Assembly: GCF_001636315.1 (NCBI RefSeq)
Contig: NZ_KV440949.1
Location: 5,288,084 to 5,352,083 of the forward strand
DNA: 64,000 nt
Origin: Neobacillus mesonae
GTDB taxonomy: Bacteria > Bacillota > Bacilli > Bacillales > Cytobacillaceae
Direction of reading: 5' to 3'
Part shown: positions 8,582 through 15,943 of the stretch, piece by piece
How positions within the stretch are numbered: the first letter of the stretch is position 1
Layout of the letters: each line of letters starts with the position of its first letter
Notes under the pieces: model-generated
What the model was told of the DNA's origin: nothing
Seen by the model: the letters and a program-made list of their open reading frames with translations, nothing else
Database searches by the model: none
Made by a program: the position numbers and the translations under genes

Positions 8582-9599
8582 CTTTTTCTAGTCCCCTTCG
8601 ATCCGCACCTCGGAATTCGGCAATTTTTAGCAAATCTTGATTTAAAGGGATTCCGAGCAAATTCTGTTCCTGTTTATTAATCAAAAAGCGAATGTTATCA
8701 GGCATTTCCACTGGCATTTCGCGAGGAGAATTGCCTTTTAAAATTAAACTTACATATCTTGCAGCTTGGAAACCTTGATCACTAAGGCTTGTGCCGTAGC
8801 TTGCCAGGAAACCCTTTTTCACCTCATACTCGTAAATTCCCATCGTAGGTAAATGATGCCGATTTGCCATTTTGACAAGTGTGTCTGTCATAGATTCAAT
8901 ACGAAAACTGGGCAGTATGAAGAGAGCGTCGTTCTTCGTAAGATTCTTCTCAAGCTGCTTTAACATAGTTTTGTCAGCTGCATTCCAGACTTTAACGGTT
9001 AGCGATAGTTTTTCTGCCGCATCTAATGTATTGTTTAAACCAAGTCTGCTAATTTCGGTTTCGTCATCATATAAAATATGGACTCTTTTGATACTTGGAA
9101 TTAAATTATATAGGGTTTCCAAACGTTTTCCAGAGAGACTTGCATGAAAGTTATTGATCCCTGTAAATTGTCCTCCAGGTGTTTTTTCACTTTGAATAAT
9201 CCCGATTTCTTGCGGTGAAGCAATTCCGGCGAACACGACGGGGATTTTTATTCTGCTTATGTCCATCGCCTTCTTTAATTCAATGGTTTCGATGCCGCCA
9301 AGTGTTACTATTAAGTCCGGCCGGATTTCTAGTAATTCAGCAATCTGCTTTTTTAGCTTTAGCGGATCTGCTTTTGAGTTTTTGATAATAAAATGGAGAT
9401 CATTTTGGTGATAGCCTAATTCCTTTAGGCCATTTTTTAACCCAAATAGTTTTTCATAACGGCTGTCACCGATTGTCAGTACACCAATGTTAATTATCTT
9501 AGCTTCTTTGGCTGGAGGATTCCTTATCATGAAAATAACTGCTGCAGCCAGTAAGGTGAATATAACCATTTTGTAAATCCATTTCCTCTTCACATTCAT
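8565..9599 (-). CDS. Membrane-anchored binding protein of the ABC_sub_bind (TrpX-like) family, sensor partner
   Basis: A 344-residue protein with one N-terminal hydrophobic segment (about 8-24) and no lipobox, followed by a two-lobed binding fold. Family-typical stretches are GLKELGY, LLEIRPDLIVTLGG and IPVVFAGIASPQEIG, which fit PF04392. No permease or ATPase gene of its own is present. Instead the 3' end overlaps the kinase start by 17 nt, so it most likely serves as the ligand-binding part of a three-component sensor. It is the first gene of the operon; the gap before it (9600-9709) has no evident sigma-54 element. The ligand is unknown; an oxyanion or organosulfur ligand would fit the neighbourhood, but that is a guess. 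Confidence 0.85.
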   Translation of the reverse strand: MNVKRKWIYKMVIFTLLAAAVIFMIRNPPAKEAKIINIGVLTIGDSRYEKLFGLKNGLKELGYHQNDLHFIIKNSKADPLKLKKQIAELLEIRPDLIVTLGGIETIELKKAMDISRIKIPVVFAGIASPQEIGIIQSEKTPGGQFTGINNFHASLSGKRLETLYNLIPSIKRVHILYDDETEISRLGLNNTLDAAEKLSLTVKVWNAADKTMLKQLEKNLTKNDALFILPSFRIESMTDTLVKMANRHHLPTMGIYEYEVKKGFLASYGTSLSDQGFQAARYVSLILKGNSPREMPVEMPDNIRFLINKQEQNLLGIPLNQDLLKIAEFRGADRRGLEKDGIQH

Positions 9600-9709
9600 G
9601 ATTCAACTCCGAATTTTGACGTTTACACTATAACTATATAAAATAAAATGTCCGATCTCAGAAAAAAATAAGATGATTCTATGAACCTTTTATGAATGTT
9701 TTTTGAACA

Positions 9710-9751
9710 AAAAACAGATAAAAGCCCTTGAACCAGTGATTCAAGAGCTTA
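9710..9751 (-). terminator. Terminator after the TsdA-like gene
   Basis: An 11-bp near-perfect stem (AAGCCCTTGAA at 9722 against TTCAAGAGCTT ending at 9750) lies just past the cytochrome stop. It reads into TTTTATCTGTTTTTT on the minus strand. It isolates the cytochrome gene from the sensor operon. Confidence 0.8.
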
Positions 9752-9768
9752 CATTTATCATTATAGAA

Positions 9769-10677
9769 TTATTTCTTGCTGCTTTTTAATTCGTATGGAA
9801 CGTCAGCCGGGGCATCCCCTTTAGGCCAGTCATTTGTTTTTTCAGCAAAATCAGGTCGTTGTTGGGAAAGAATAAATCCAGCAAGATCAGCTGCCTGCTG
9901 GTCGTTTAAAGTGCCTTGTTTCACACCGCCCATCTCGCCAAGCGGCATATTTCTTTGAATATAGCCTGCTGCCGTTGAGATTCGGCCCATTCCGGCACCA
10001 ATATTAAAGGACTTACTGCCCCAAAGAGCCGGGCCAGAAGTCGGGCCGGTACCTGAACCATCTGCTCCATGACAGGCGGAACAGGATTGCTGATAAAGCT
10101 TTTCGCCATTTGCCACGTTTGGCTTTGGAGCATTTTGCATAGAATTTTTAATAATCCATGGACGTTCTTTCATTCCAATCGGTACGTCGGTAGAAATATA
10201 ATTTAAATAAGCAACCATCGCTCGCATTTCATCACTATTTGCTTCAAGAGGTTTGCCATTCATGCTTCGTTTAAAACAGCCATTAATACGGTCTTCAATT
10301 GTTAATACCTTTCCTGCACGTGGGTTATAGGCCGGATAAACAGCCGTTACTCCAGTTAATGGAGAAGTCGTATCTGTTCCTGCGCCGCCATGACAGCTGG
10401 AACATGCCAAATTATTTCCGACATTGTGTGGCAAAGCAGTATTGGTTTCGTTCATAATTTTATAGCCTAATTTAATGGAATCGCCAAGAGGTCCTTCAGG
10501 AACTTTCTCCATACTTGGCGGTTCATATGTCTTCATCGCAGTTTGTTCCACTGCCGCCGCTTGTTTTTGCTGTGGTTCATGCTTCGCTGTATACTGATCA
10601 CCGCAGCCAGACAAGATAAATGCTAATGCCATAAGAGGCAAACCATACCCTAATTTCTTTTTTGTCAGCTTCCTCAT
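9769..10677 (-). CDS. tsdA: TsdA-like diheme cytochrome c lipoprotein (thiosulfate dehydrogenase family)
   Basis: A 302-residue lipoprotein with lipobox ILSGC (Cys25) and two c-type heme sites, C92-SSC-H96 and C199-SAC-H203. After heme 1 comes LTIEDRINGCFKRSMNG, with Cys134 at the place of the unusual axial Cys ligand of TsdA. After heme 2 a Met (RNMPLGEM) is a candidate ligand. TsdA joins two thiosulfates into tetrathionate, or works in reverse, outside the membrane, passing electrons to the respiratory chain. The start at 10677 is preferred because GGAG lies 8 nt before it, inside the longer frame that begins at 10692. A perfect-spacing sigma-54 promoter lies about 50 bp upstream. The family call rests on motifs only; a related diheme cytochrome is the alternative. 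Confidence 0.85.
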   Translation of the reverse strand: MRKLTKKKLGYGLPLMALAFILSGCGDQYTAKHEPQQKQAAAVEQTAMKTYEPPSMEKVPEGPLGDSIKLGYKIMNETNTALPHNVGNNLACSSCHGGAGTDTTSPLTGVTAVYPAYNPRAGKVLTIEDRINGCFKRSMNGKPLEANSDEMRAMVAYLNYISTDVPIGMKERPWIIKNSMQNAPKPNVANGEKLYQQSCSACHGADGSGTGPTSGPALWGSKSFNIGAGMGRISTAAGYIQRNMPLGEMGGVKQGTLNDQQAADLAGFILSQQRPDFAEKTNDWPKGDAPADVPYELKSSKK

Positions 10678-10726
10678 TTCCTTCACTCCCATTAGTAATG
10701 TTTTTTTCTGTTACACATAATTAATT

Positions 10727-10743
10727 TGCAATTTCTGTGCCAA
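10727..10743 (-). promoter_or_regulatory. Sigma-54 (-24/-12) promoter of the TsdA-like gene
   Basis: On the minus strand the sequence reads TTGGCACAGAAATTGCA. The GG and GC doublets are separated by exactly 10 bp and match the TGGCAC-N5-TTGC consensus. It lies about 50 bp before the cytochrome start codon, placing the transcript start near 10715. It is the only convincing match I found by eye in the window. Confidence 0.88.
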
Positions 10744-10824
10744 CTTGAAAAACAAGGTTTGATTGCTTATTTTATCAGGCTTAGCGGGCATAAGTTGGTG
10801 TTCACAGGGAGTTGGAAGAACATT

Positions 10825-10876
10825 AAAAAGCATGCCAAAAAGTCATAGTCTGACATTTTGGCATGCTTTTTAAAAA
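10825..10876. terminator. Long bidirectional terminator between tusA and the TsdA-like gene
   Basis: Two perfectly complementary 16-nt arms (10825-10840 and 10856-10871) with a GTCA/TGAC inner pairing are flanked by A-rich and T-rich ends. It ends the tusA transcript and insulates the sigma-54 promoter from read-through. Confidence 0.85.
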
Positions 10877-10892
10877 AGTATTTATAAAAAAT

Positions 10893-11117
10893 TTATCCTT
10901 TTTTAATCCAAAATTTATACACGTTATCTTCTTCGGTCTTTAATAACTCATGTCCGCCGGATTTAGCCCAAGCGGTCAGATCATTTTTCGAGCCTTTATC
11001 TGTAGTATGAATTTCTAAAATTTGGCCGGATTCAAGTTCATCCATTGCTTTTTTTGTTTTGACAATCGGCATTGGACAGGCTAAACCTTTTGCATCTACT
11101 ACTTTTTCTGAATTCAT
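10893..11117 (-). CDS. tusA: TusA-family sulfur carrier protein
   Basis: A 74-residue cytoplasmic protein with the TusA/SirA CPxP motif (KGLACPMPIVKTKKAM, catalytic Cys14) and the usual small alpha/beta fold length. TusA-type carriers accept persulfide sulfur from rhodaneses or cysteine desulfurases and pass it on. The neighbouring rhodanese and TsdA-like genes point to sulfane-sulfur handling rather than tRNA thiolation, which is inference. The ATG at 11117 has no clear ribosome binding site. It is in frame with, and three bases after, the stop of the interrupted small frame at 11121-11300, so it may depend on translational coupling. Confidence 0.92.
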   Translation of the reverse strand: MNSEKVVDAKGLACPMPIVKTKKAMDELESGQILEIHTTDKGSKNDLTAWAKSGGHELLKTEEDNVYKFWIKKG

Positions 11118-11120
11118 TTT

Positions 11121-11300
11121 TTAACTAAATATTTTTACGATAAGGTAAATGACTCCTGCCAGGAGCCAGACAAATGTCCCAGGTCATATTGGGATTGGTA
11201 ATTTACCGCTTTTCCCTTTAGAATCGGACGTTTGTGTACGTTTTATCCCTCAGGAACCAGTTGTTGAGCAATCAGTTCGTTTTTGATCATCCATGTTCAT
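11121..11300 (-). pseudogene. 60-codon frame with two in-frame TGA codons between rhodanese and tusA
   Basis: The frame starts MNMDDQKRTDCSTTGS at 11300, behind AGAAGGAAAC on the minus strand. It runs through TGA (11250-11252), then 21 codons, then a second TGA (11184-11186). It ends with a hydrophobic tail, GTFVWLLAGVIYLIVKIFS, before TAA at 11121-11123. The whole frame, including the stop spacing to tusA, stays in one register. The tail looks like a single membrane helix. The simplest reading is a small membrane protein gene killed by two nonsense changes (a Trp would fit at the second). Recoding of UGA is a less likely alternative. I do not recognise the family. Confidence 0.5.
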
Positions 11301-11324
11301 GTTTCCTTCTTCCTTTCTATCAAT

Positions 11325-11624
11325 TTAAAATTCCAATTCTCCTTCCCAAGCAAGCATGCCGCCTTCCATATTAGTTACATCAAAACCATAGCTTTCTAAA
11401 AATAGTGTTGCTTGTGAGCTTCTGCCACCCGAACGGCAAACGATGATATATGGGAGTTTTTTATCAAGGTCTGGCATTTTGAATTCGACTAAGCCTAGTG
11501 GAATGTTTACTGCCGTAGGTATCTTTCCTGTTTTTACTTCAGCCACTTCACGAACGTCAATAATATTTAATTCCTCGCCCTTATCAAGCCGTTGTTCAAC
11601 TTCTTTTGCTGTAATTTGTTTCAT
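11325..11624 (-). CDS. Single-domain rhodanese-like sulfurtransferase
   Basis: A 99-residue cytoplasmic rhodanese domain (GlpE/YqhL-like size). The active-site loop is C63-RSGGRS, and the N-terminal signature ELNIIDVREVAEV plus IPTAVNIPLG are typical. It would carry sulfane sulfur as a Cys63 persulfide and could hand it to TusA. The start at 11624 has an AGGAGG site. It is the first gene of the rhodanese-(broken small gene)-tusA transcript. Two inverted CsoR/CstR-like sites lie in its promoter region, which suggests induction by reactive sulfur species. Confidence 0.92.
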   Translation of the reverse strand: MKQITAKEVEQRLDKGEELNIIDVREVAEVKTGKIPTAVNIPLGLVEFKMPDLDKKLPYIIVCRSGGRSSQATLFLESYGFDVTNMEGGMLAWEGELEF

Positions 11625-11658
11625 TTATCTAATCCTCCTGGAAAGATGGTTTAATTTT

Positions 11659-11674
11659 ATACCCATATAGGTAT
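11659..11674. promoter_or_regulatory. CsoR/CstR-like operator, proximal copy
   Basis: ATACCCATATAGGTAT is a near-perfect palindrome of the ATACC-N6-GGTAT type bound by CsoR-family repressors. It lies 35 bp before the rhodanese start and is the exact reverse complement of the distal copy. Confidence 0.65.
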
Positions 11675-11719
11675 TTTAGTTTCTAAAAAAAAGATGTTTT
11701 TCTTTACAAAGATTATTTT

Positions 11720-11735
11720 ATACCTATATGGGTAT
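11720..11735. promoter_or_regulatory. CsoR/CstR-like operator, distal copy
   Basis: ATACCTATATGGGTAT is the exact inverse of the proximal site, 61 bp away centre to centre. A weak TTGTAA/TAGAAA promoter could fit between the two copies on the minus strand. Confidence 0.62.
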
Positions 11736-11758
11736 TTTGTAAAGTGATATATTTAATT

Positions 11759-11790
11759 GAAAAAGCCCTTATTGAAACAACAAGGGCTTA
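11759..11790 (-). terminator. Terminator of the BtuF-like gene
   Basis: An 8-bp GC-rich stem (AAGCCCTT at 11763 against AAGGGCTT ending at 11789) is followed by TTTTT on the minus strand. The distal arm overlaps the stop codon of the BtuF-like gene. Confidence 0.8.
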
Positions 11791-12555
11791 TCCATGTATT
11801 AAAGTAACCAGCTTTTCCAGTCCATCAAGCAGCCGTGGGGATGGGCGGCAGTAGAGCTCTTCTTCCAAAATAAGTATTCGATCATCGTTAGCAAATCCTA
11901 GTTTTTCATAGCCAGGTCGTTTCGTCACATTACTTTTTTGCACTTTTTCCTTACGAACACCGACCCAAGCAAGGCAAATGTATTCCGGGCTACGGCTGAT
12001 GACATCCTCCCAATCCGTCTGGACACTTGCTAATTCAACATTTTGAAAAATATTAACTGCTCCAGCCGCTTTAGAAATTTCAGTCAGCCAGTTAATTTTT
12101 CCTGGCGTAAAAATCGGCTTTGGCCACCATTCCCAATACAAGGAAGGTTGATGCTCAACGTTCAAGGTACGCTGTTTTACTTTTTCAAGCCTTAAACGAA
12201 ATTGTTCCACTGCCTTTAATCCTTTTTCCCGTTCCCTAAGAATCTCAGCTGTTTTCAATAAATCCTCCTGAATTTCCTTTAACGATTGCGGATTTAGGAC
12301 AATATGGGGAATCCCTCGTTCCTTTAATGCTTCAACGTTCTTTTCCATCCCTGGCACACTTAACGATGCGAGAACCATATCGGGTTGTAATTCTTCCACT
12401 AAATCCATGTTGATGGATAAATCGGGGCCTAATTTTGGCAGTTCCCTAACTGTTGCCGGCCAATCAGAATAATCATCTACCCCGACTAACAAATGAGTCA
12501 GCCTCAAATACTCCATGATCTCCGTATTACTGGGACAAATAGAAATAACGCGCAA
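11788..12555 (-). CDS. BtuF-like cobalamin-type binding protein without signal peptide
   Basis: A 255-residue protein with the class III binding fold of BtuF/FecB. The start MRVISICPSNTEIMEYL, then GVDDYSDWP, LGPDLSINMDLVEELQPDMVLA and CRPSPRLLDGLEKL follow BtuF closely. It has no signal peptide or lipobox: the domain starts at residue 1, so it should be cytoplasmic. There is no permease or ATPase nearby. It may bind a corrinoid or another ligand inside the cell. It follows the unknown gene at 12592-13173 by 36 bp and may share its transcript. The start has a pyrimidine-rich complement giving GGGGAGAGG upstream. Confidence 0.75.
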   Translation of the reverse strand: MRVISICPSNTEIMEYLRLTHLLVGVDDYSDWPATVRELPKLGPDLSINMDLVEELQPDMVLASLSVPGMEKNVEALKERGIPHIVLNPQSLKEIQEDLLKTAEILREREKGLKAVEQFRLRLEKVKQRTLNVEHQPSLYWEWWPKPIFTPGKINWLTEISKAAGAVNIFQNVELASVQTDWEDVISRSPEYICLAWVGVRKEKVQKSNVTKRPGYEKLGFANDDRILILEEELYCRPSPRLLDGLEKLVTLIHG

Positions 12556-12591
12556 ATCGACACCTCTCCCCTTTTTCTCTATCTTTCAAGA

Positions 12592-13173
12592 TTAGTTCTC
12601 TTCCATTGCTTCGGTTAATTGAAATAAAAGACGATATATCATTTGTAATCCTTCGCCAATGGTCATATTTTCATCAAAACCGTCGACAGCATTCAAGGCA
12701 AAATTCAAGTCCCAAAGCCCTTCCTGCTGATTAAACATAAAATCGTAATTGGCTTTTTCTCCGTGTAAATGGTGCTCTAGGAACGTCCTTAATTTTAGGC
12801 TGTATTTCTTTTGCAGCTTAAGCCCCAGCATGACATCATATGTTCCAAACACATCATCAAGTTCAATAGAAACCGCATCTACGTTAACAAAATCAAACCA
12901 TTTGGATTCGACATAAACAAATTCGTTTTTGTGTTTATATAAATAAACTAATGGCTGAGTTAGAAAGCTCGCTGATTCATTCCTAATTAGATCTTCCGAT
13001 GCTTTATCGCAGCGTTCGATATAGGCGTCTGAGAAGCGCTGCTCAGGTTCGATTTCTACAATCGGGAAATCGGTTAGATGGTGTTTAGTTAAATACTCTT
13101 TTTCCTCTTTGAATACCTTTAATTCATTCCGGGATTGTTCATTTATGTATTGAATAAGCTTCTCTTTTAGCAA
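12592..13173 (-). CDS. Conserved-looking protein of unknown function, 193 aa
   Basis: I do not recognise this family. It is a soluble, acidic protein with no signal peptide, membrane segment or metal-binding Cys pattern. The N-terminal half is charged and helical (LKVFKEEKEYLTKHHL); the middle has beta-like stretches (VYVESKWFDFV). The start is a TTG at 13173, supported by a GAGGGGG site about 9 nt before it. An ATG at 13180 is out of frame. It lies directly upstream of the BtuF-like gene in the same direction (36-bp gap), so the two are probably co-transcribed. Nothing else indicates its role. Confidence 0.65.
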   Translation of the reverse strand: MLKEKLIQYINEQSRNELKVFKEEKEYLTKHHLTDFPIVEIEPEQRFSDAYIERCDKASEDLIRNESASFLTQPLVYLYKHKNEFVYVESKWFDFVNVDAVSIELDDVFGTYDVMLGLKLQKKYSLKLRTFLEHHLHGEKANYDFMFNQQEGLWDLNFALNAVDGFDENMTIGEGLQMIYRLLFQLTEAMEEN

Positions 13174-13249
13174 GCCACATTGCCCCCTCAGTTTACAGTT
13201 TTCTTCTATATTATATTGTATTTTTTAAAATGAAAAAGCAAATATGCTT

Positions 13250-13287
13250 AATAAAAAAATAAAGGTGACGTAAAATCGTCACCTTTA
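13250..13287 (-). terminator. Terminator of the MFS transporter gene
   Basis: A perfect 10-bp stem (AAAGGTGACG against CGTCACCTTT, 13261-13286) is followed by ATTTTTTTAT on the minus strand. Confidence 0.88.
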
Positions 13288-13290
13288 CTG

Positions 13291-14829
13291 TTAATTTTCT
13301 GCTAATTTTCGTGCGACAGGTTTTTCCGCAGGTTTGAAATCACCTGGATCCTCCGCTTGCTTAGGGCGTTTAATAAAGAAGGCAAGGATAAGCGCAACTG
13401 CCGCGATTCCAGTAGCAACAACGAATGAGTAGTTAATCCCATCTAACATGGCCTTCATCATGACCTGCTGCTTCATTTCTGCAATTGCTGCCGGTGTCGG
13501 CGGTGTTGCCATGTGCCCCATTGAAGCCTTTGCTGCTTCTCCGAGTTCTTTCGCTCTTGTAGCTGTATGAGTTGACATAATCGTAACTAAGAGGGCCGTA
13601 CCTATGGCTCCAGCCACTTGATTCAAAGTATTATTCATCGCCGTACCGTGTGGATAGAAGCGCGCTGGAAGCTGGTTTAAACCGTTAGTCGATACCGGCA
13701 TCATGACCATCGACATACCGAACATCCGGACGGAATACAAAATAATTAAATGCGTGTAGCTGGTATCTAGTTGTAATTTACTGAATTCGTAAGTTGTTAT
13801 CGTCGTAATGGCTAAACCAATAATCGCTAATACGCGTCCGCCGAATTTATCGAATAATTTACCAGTTATTGGCGACATCAGTGACATTAAAATTGCACCA
13901 GGAAGCAGCATTAAACCTGCATCCATCGGTGAAATTCCGCGAATGGTTTGAACGTAAATTGGCAGCAGGAGCATCCCTGAAAACAATGCCATATTTAGAA
14001 CCATAGTAATCGCTGAAGATAAAGCGAACATCGGATATTTGTAAATTCGGAAGTTTAACAGTGGCTGTGCTTTTTTTAGCTGCGTTAAGATAAATACAGT
14101 TAACGAAACGGCGCCAATAGCAATAGTTCCGTACACATATGGGCTATCCCAGCCTTTGCTTCCGGCAGAACTAAAGCCATAAAGGATTCCACCGAAACCA
14201 ATACTCGATAATAGCAGCGAAACAAAATCCAGACGGATATCCACTTTTTCTTTTTTATCTCTAATTAAGAAAAAGCCTATTAAGATTACGACAATTCCGA
14301 TTGGTGTAATGAAATGGAATAACATCCGCCAATCATAATGTTCAATGATCCAGCCAGACAATGTTGGACCAATGGCTGGTGCGGACATTAAGATTAAACC
14401 AAACACACCCATTGCTGCTCCCCTTTTCTCTACTGGGAAGCTTACAAGCATAACATTCATTAAGGTTGGCATCAAAATTGCAGACCCGGAAGCTTGGAGC
14501 ATTCTGCCTGTTAATAAAACTGGAAAAACATGAGCAGTCCCTGCAATAATTGTTCCTACTGTAAACAGCATCATGGCCGATAAAAATATTCTGCGGACGG
14601 TATATTTTTGAATCAAAAACGCAGTGGTCGGAATCAAAATACCGTTCACCAGCATGAACCCCGTGGTAAGCCACTGAACGGTCGCTGCTTCAATCTTTAA
14701 ATCCTTCATTATAGAAGGAAGTGCGATGTTCAATAATGTATTATTTAAAAATGCAATAAAGGCGCCGACCATGAGGACAGCGATTATTCCATATGGCGGC
14801 TTGCTCGCTTGTTTATGAGCATTTTCCAT
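13291..14829 (-). CDS. MFS multidrug exporter, DHA2 (EmrB/QacA) family
   Basis: A 512-residue membrane protein with about 14 hydrophobic segments, typical of the DHA2 drug:proton antiporters. Near the N-terminus are FLNNTLLNIALPSIMKDL and WLTTGFMLVNG, which match the family; the antiporter motif C region is around GPTLSGWIIEHYDWR. The start at 14829 follows an AGGGGG site. Divergent from it is a TetR-family regulator gene (15012) across a 182-bp gap, the classic layout for a drug-responsive efflux pair. Substrates cannot be read from the sequence. A final cytoplasmic tail is Pro/Lys-rich. Confidence 0.92.
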   Translation of the reverse strand: MENAHKQASKPPYGIIAVLMVGAFIAFLNNTLLNIALPSIMKDLKIEAATVQWLTTGFMLVNGILIPTTAFLIQKYTVRRIFLSAMMLFTVGTIIAGTAHVFPVLLTGRMLQASGSAILMPTLMNVMLVSFPVEKRGAAMGVFGLILMSAPAIGPTLSGWIIEHYDWRMLFHFITPIGIVVILIGFFLIRDKKEKVDIRLDFVSLLLSSIGFGGILYGFSSAGSKGWDSPYVYGTIAIGAVSLTVFILTQLKKAQPLLNFRIYKYPMFALSSAITMVLNMALFSGMLLLPIYVQTIRGISPMDAGLMLLPGAILMSLMSPITGKLFDKFGGRVLAIIGLAITTITTYEFSKLQLDTSYTHLIILYSVRMFGMSMVMMPVSTNGLNQLPARFYPHGTAMNNTLNQVAGAIGTALLVTIMSTHTATRAKELGEAAKASMGHMATPPTPAAIAEMKQQVMMKAMLDGINYSFVVATGIAAVALILAFFIKRPKQAEDPGDFKPAEKPVARKLAEN

Positions 14830-15011
14830 TAAATATCCCCCTTAAACTAAGTGTTCATTTTTTTATACCCCTGTTTCATACTTTCCTATATTATACTCCT
14901 AGTTCAATTTTTGCAATAAAAAAATCTTGTGAAATATTGGTTTGTCATGGTTCTAAAAATAAGGTACTATAAATTTAGACTGGTAGTACAATATAAAACC
15001 AAGGTGATTGT

Positions 15012-15914
15012 ATGAATGACCGGAAACAGCATGTTGTCCAAACTGCACATCAATTATTTATTGAAAAAGGGTTTCAAGCGACTTCCATACAGGATATTTT
15101 AGAATATAGCGGTATTTCAAAAGGCACATTTTATAATTACTTTTCCTCAAAAAACGAATTATTAATAGCTATTTTTAAAACTTCTTATATTGAGTTGCAA
15201 AAGGTGCGTGATGAGGTTTTAATTGGAGAAGATCCCTCTAATATTGAAACTTTTATTAAGCAAATTGAAATACAACTAACAATGAACCGTAAAAAAAGGT
15301 TAATTACATTGTTTGAAGAAGTGATGGTGTCGAATGACGCTGATCTCAAGCAGTTTATCGAAAAAGGCCAAATTAGAAATATTCGCTGGATTTATAGCCG
15401 TTTTCTCGATATTTTTGGTGAGGATAAAAAGCGTTATCTCCTAGACTGTGCCATCATGTTTATGGGGATATTACGTGAGAATATCAAATTTTATCGTATG
15501 GCTAATGATGAAAATCTAAATATAAGACAGGTTGTTCGCTATACTGTAAATAGGATTGCTCATATCGCGGCTGAATTAACGGAATCGGATGAACAATTAA
15601 TTCAAACGGAGGCTCTCGAACGCTGGCTGCCGGATTGTAAAAAACCTGGTCATTTATTTCGGAAAAAGTTCCTTCATAGTTTATTTACATTAAAGAATAT
15701 TTTTCATCAAAGCCAGGAACACGTAAAATACACGGAATTGCTGGAATTTATTGAGGAAGAATTAATAGAGTCGAAAAATCCACGTTCTTTTCTTATTGAA
15801 AGTGTTCTTCAGAAGCTGAAAACAGTAGAGAATCCTGTCGCACAAAAAGAACTTATCCAATTAGATCAGTTAATTGATGATTATTTTAAACAGGTAGAAA
15901 TTGAAAACCCCTAA
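15012..15914 (+). CDS. TetR-family transcriptional regulator with long C-terminal extension
   Basis: A 300-residue regulator, longer than the usual 190-210. The N-terminal TetR helix-turn-helix is clear (FIEKGFQATSIQDILEYSGISKGTFYNYFSSK). A ligand-binding domain follows to about residue 190. About 100 further helical residues rich in Leu, Glu and Lys have no motif I know. The gene is transcribed away from the MFS exporter and most likely represses it. A short inverted repeat (GTACTA at 14964 and TAGTAC at 14984) in the shared gap is a possible operator, but the arms are only 6 bp. The start follows AAGGTGATTG. Confidence 0.88.
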   Translation: MNDRKQHVVQTAHQLFIEKGFQATSIQDILEYSGISKGTFYNYFSSKNELLIAIFKTSYIELQKVRDEVLIGEDPSNIETFIKQIEIQLTMNRKKRLITLFEEVMVSNDADLKQFIEKGQIRNIRWIYSRFLDIFGEDKKRYLLDCAIMFMGILRENIKFYRMANDENLNIRQVVRYTVNRIAHIAAELTESDEQLIQTEALERWLPDCKKPGHLFRKKFLHSLFTLKNIFHQSQEHVKYTELLEFIEEELIESKNPRSFLIESVLQKLKTVENPVAQKELIQLDQLIDDYFKQVEIENP

Positions 15915-15935
15915 TCCATCTTAGGGGTTTCTTTG
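15905..15935 (+). terminator. Terminator of the TetR-family gene
   Basis: A perfect 10-bp stem (AAACCCCTAA against TTAGGGGTTT) followed by CTTTG. The 5' arm contains the stop codon. It also separates the convergent gene at 15944-16336. Confidence 0.75.
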
Positions 15936-15943
15936 TCGTGTCA

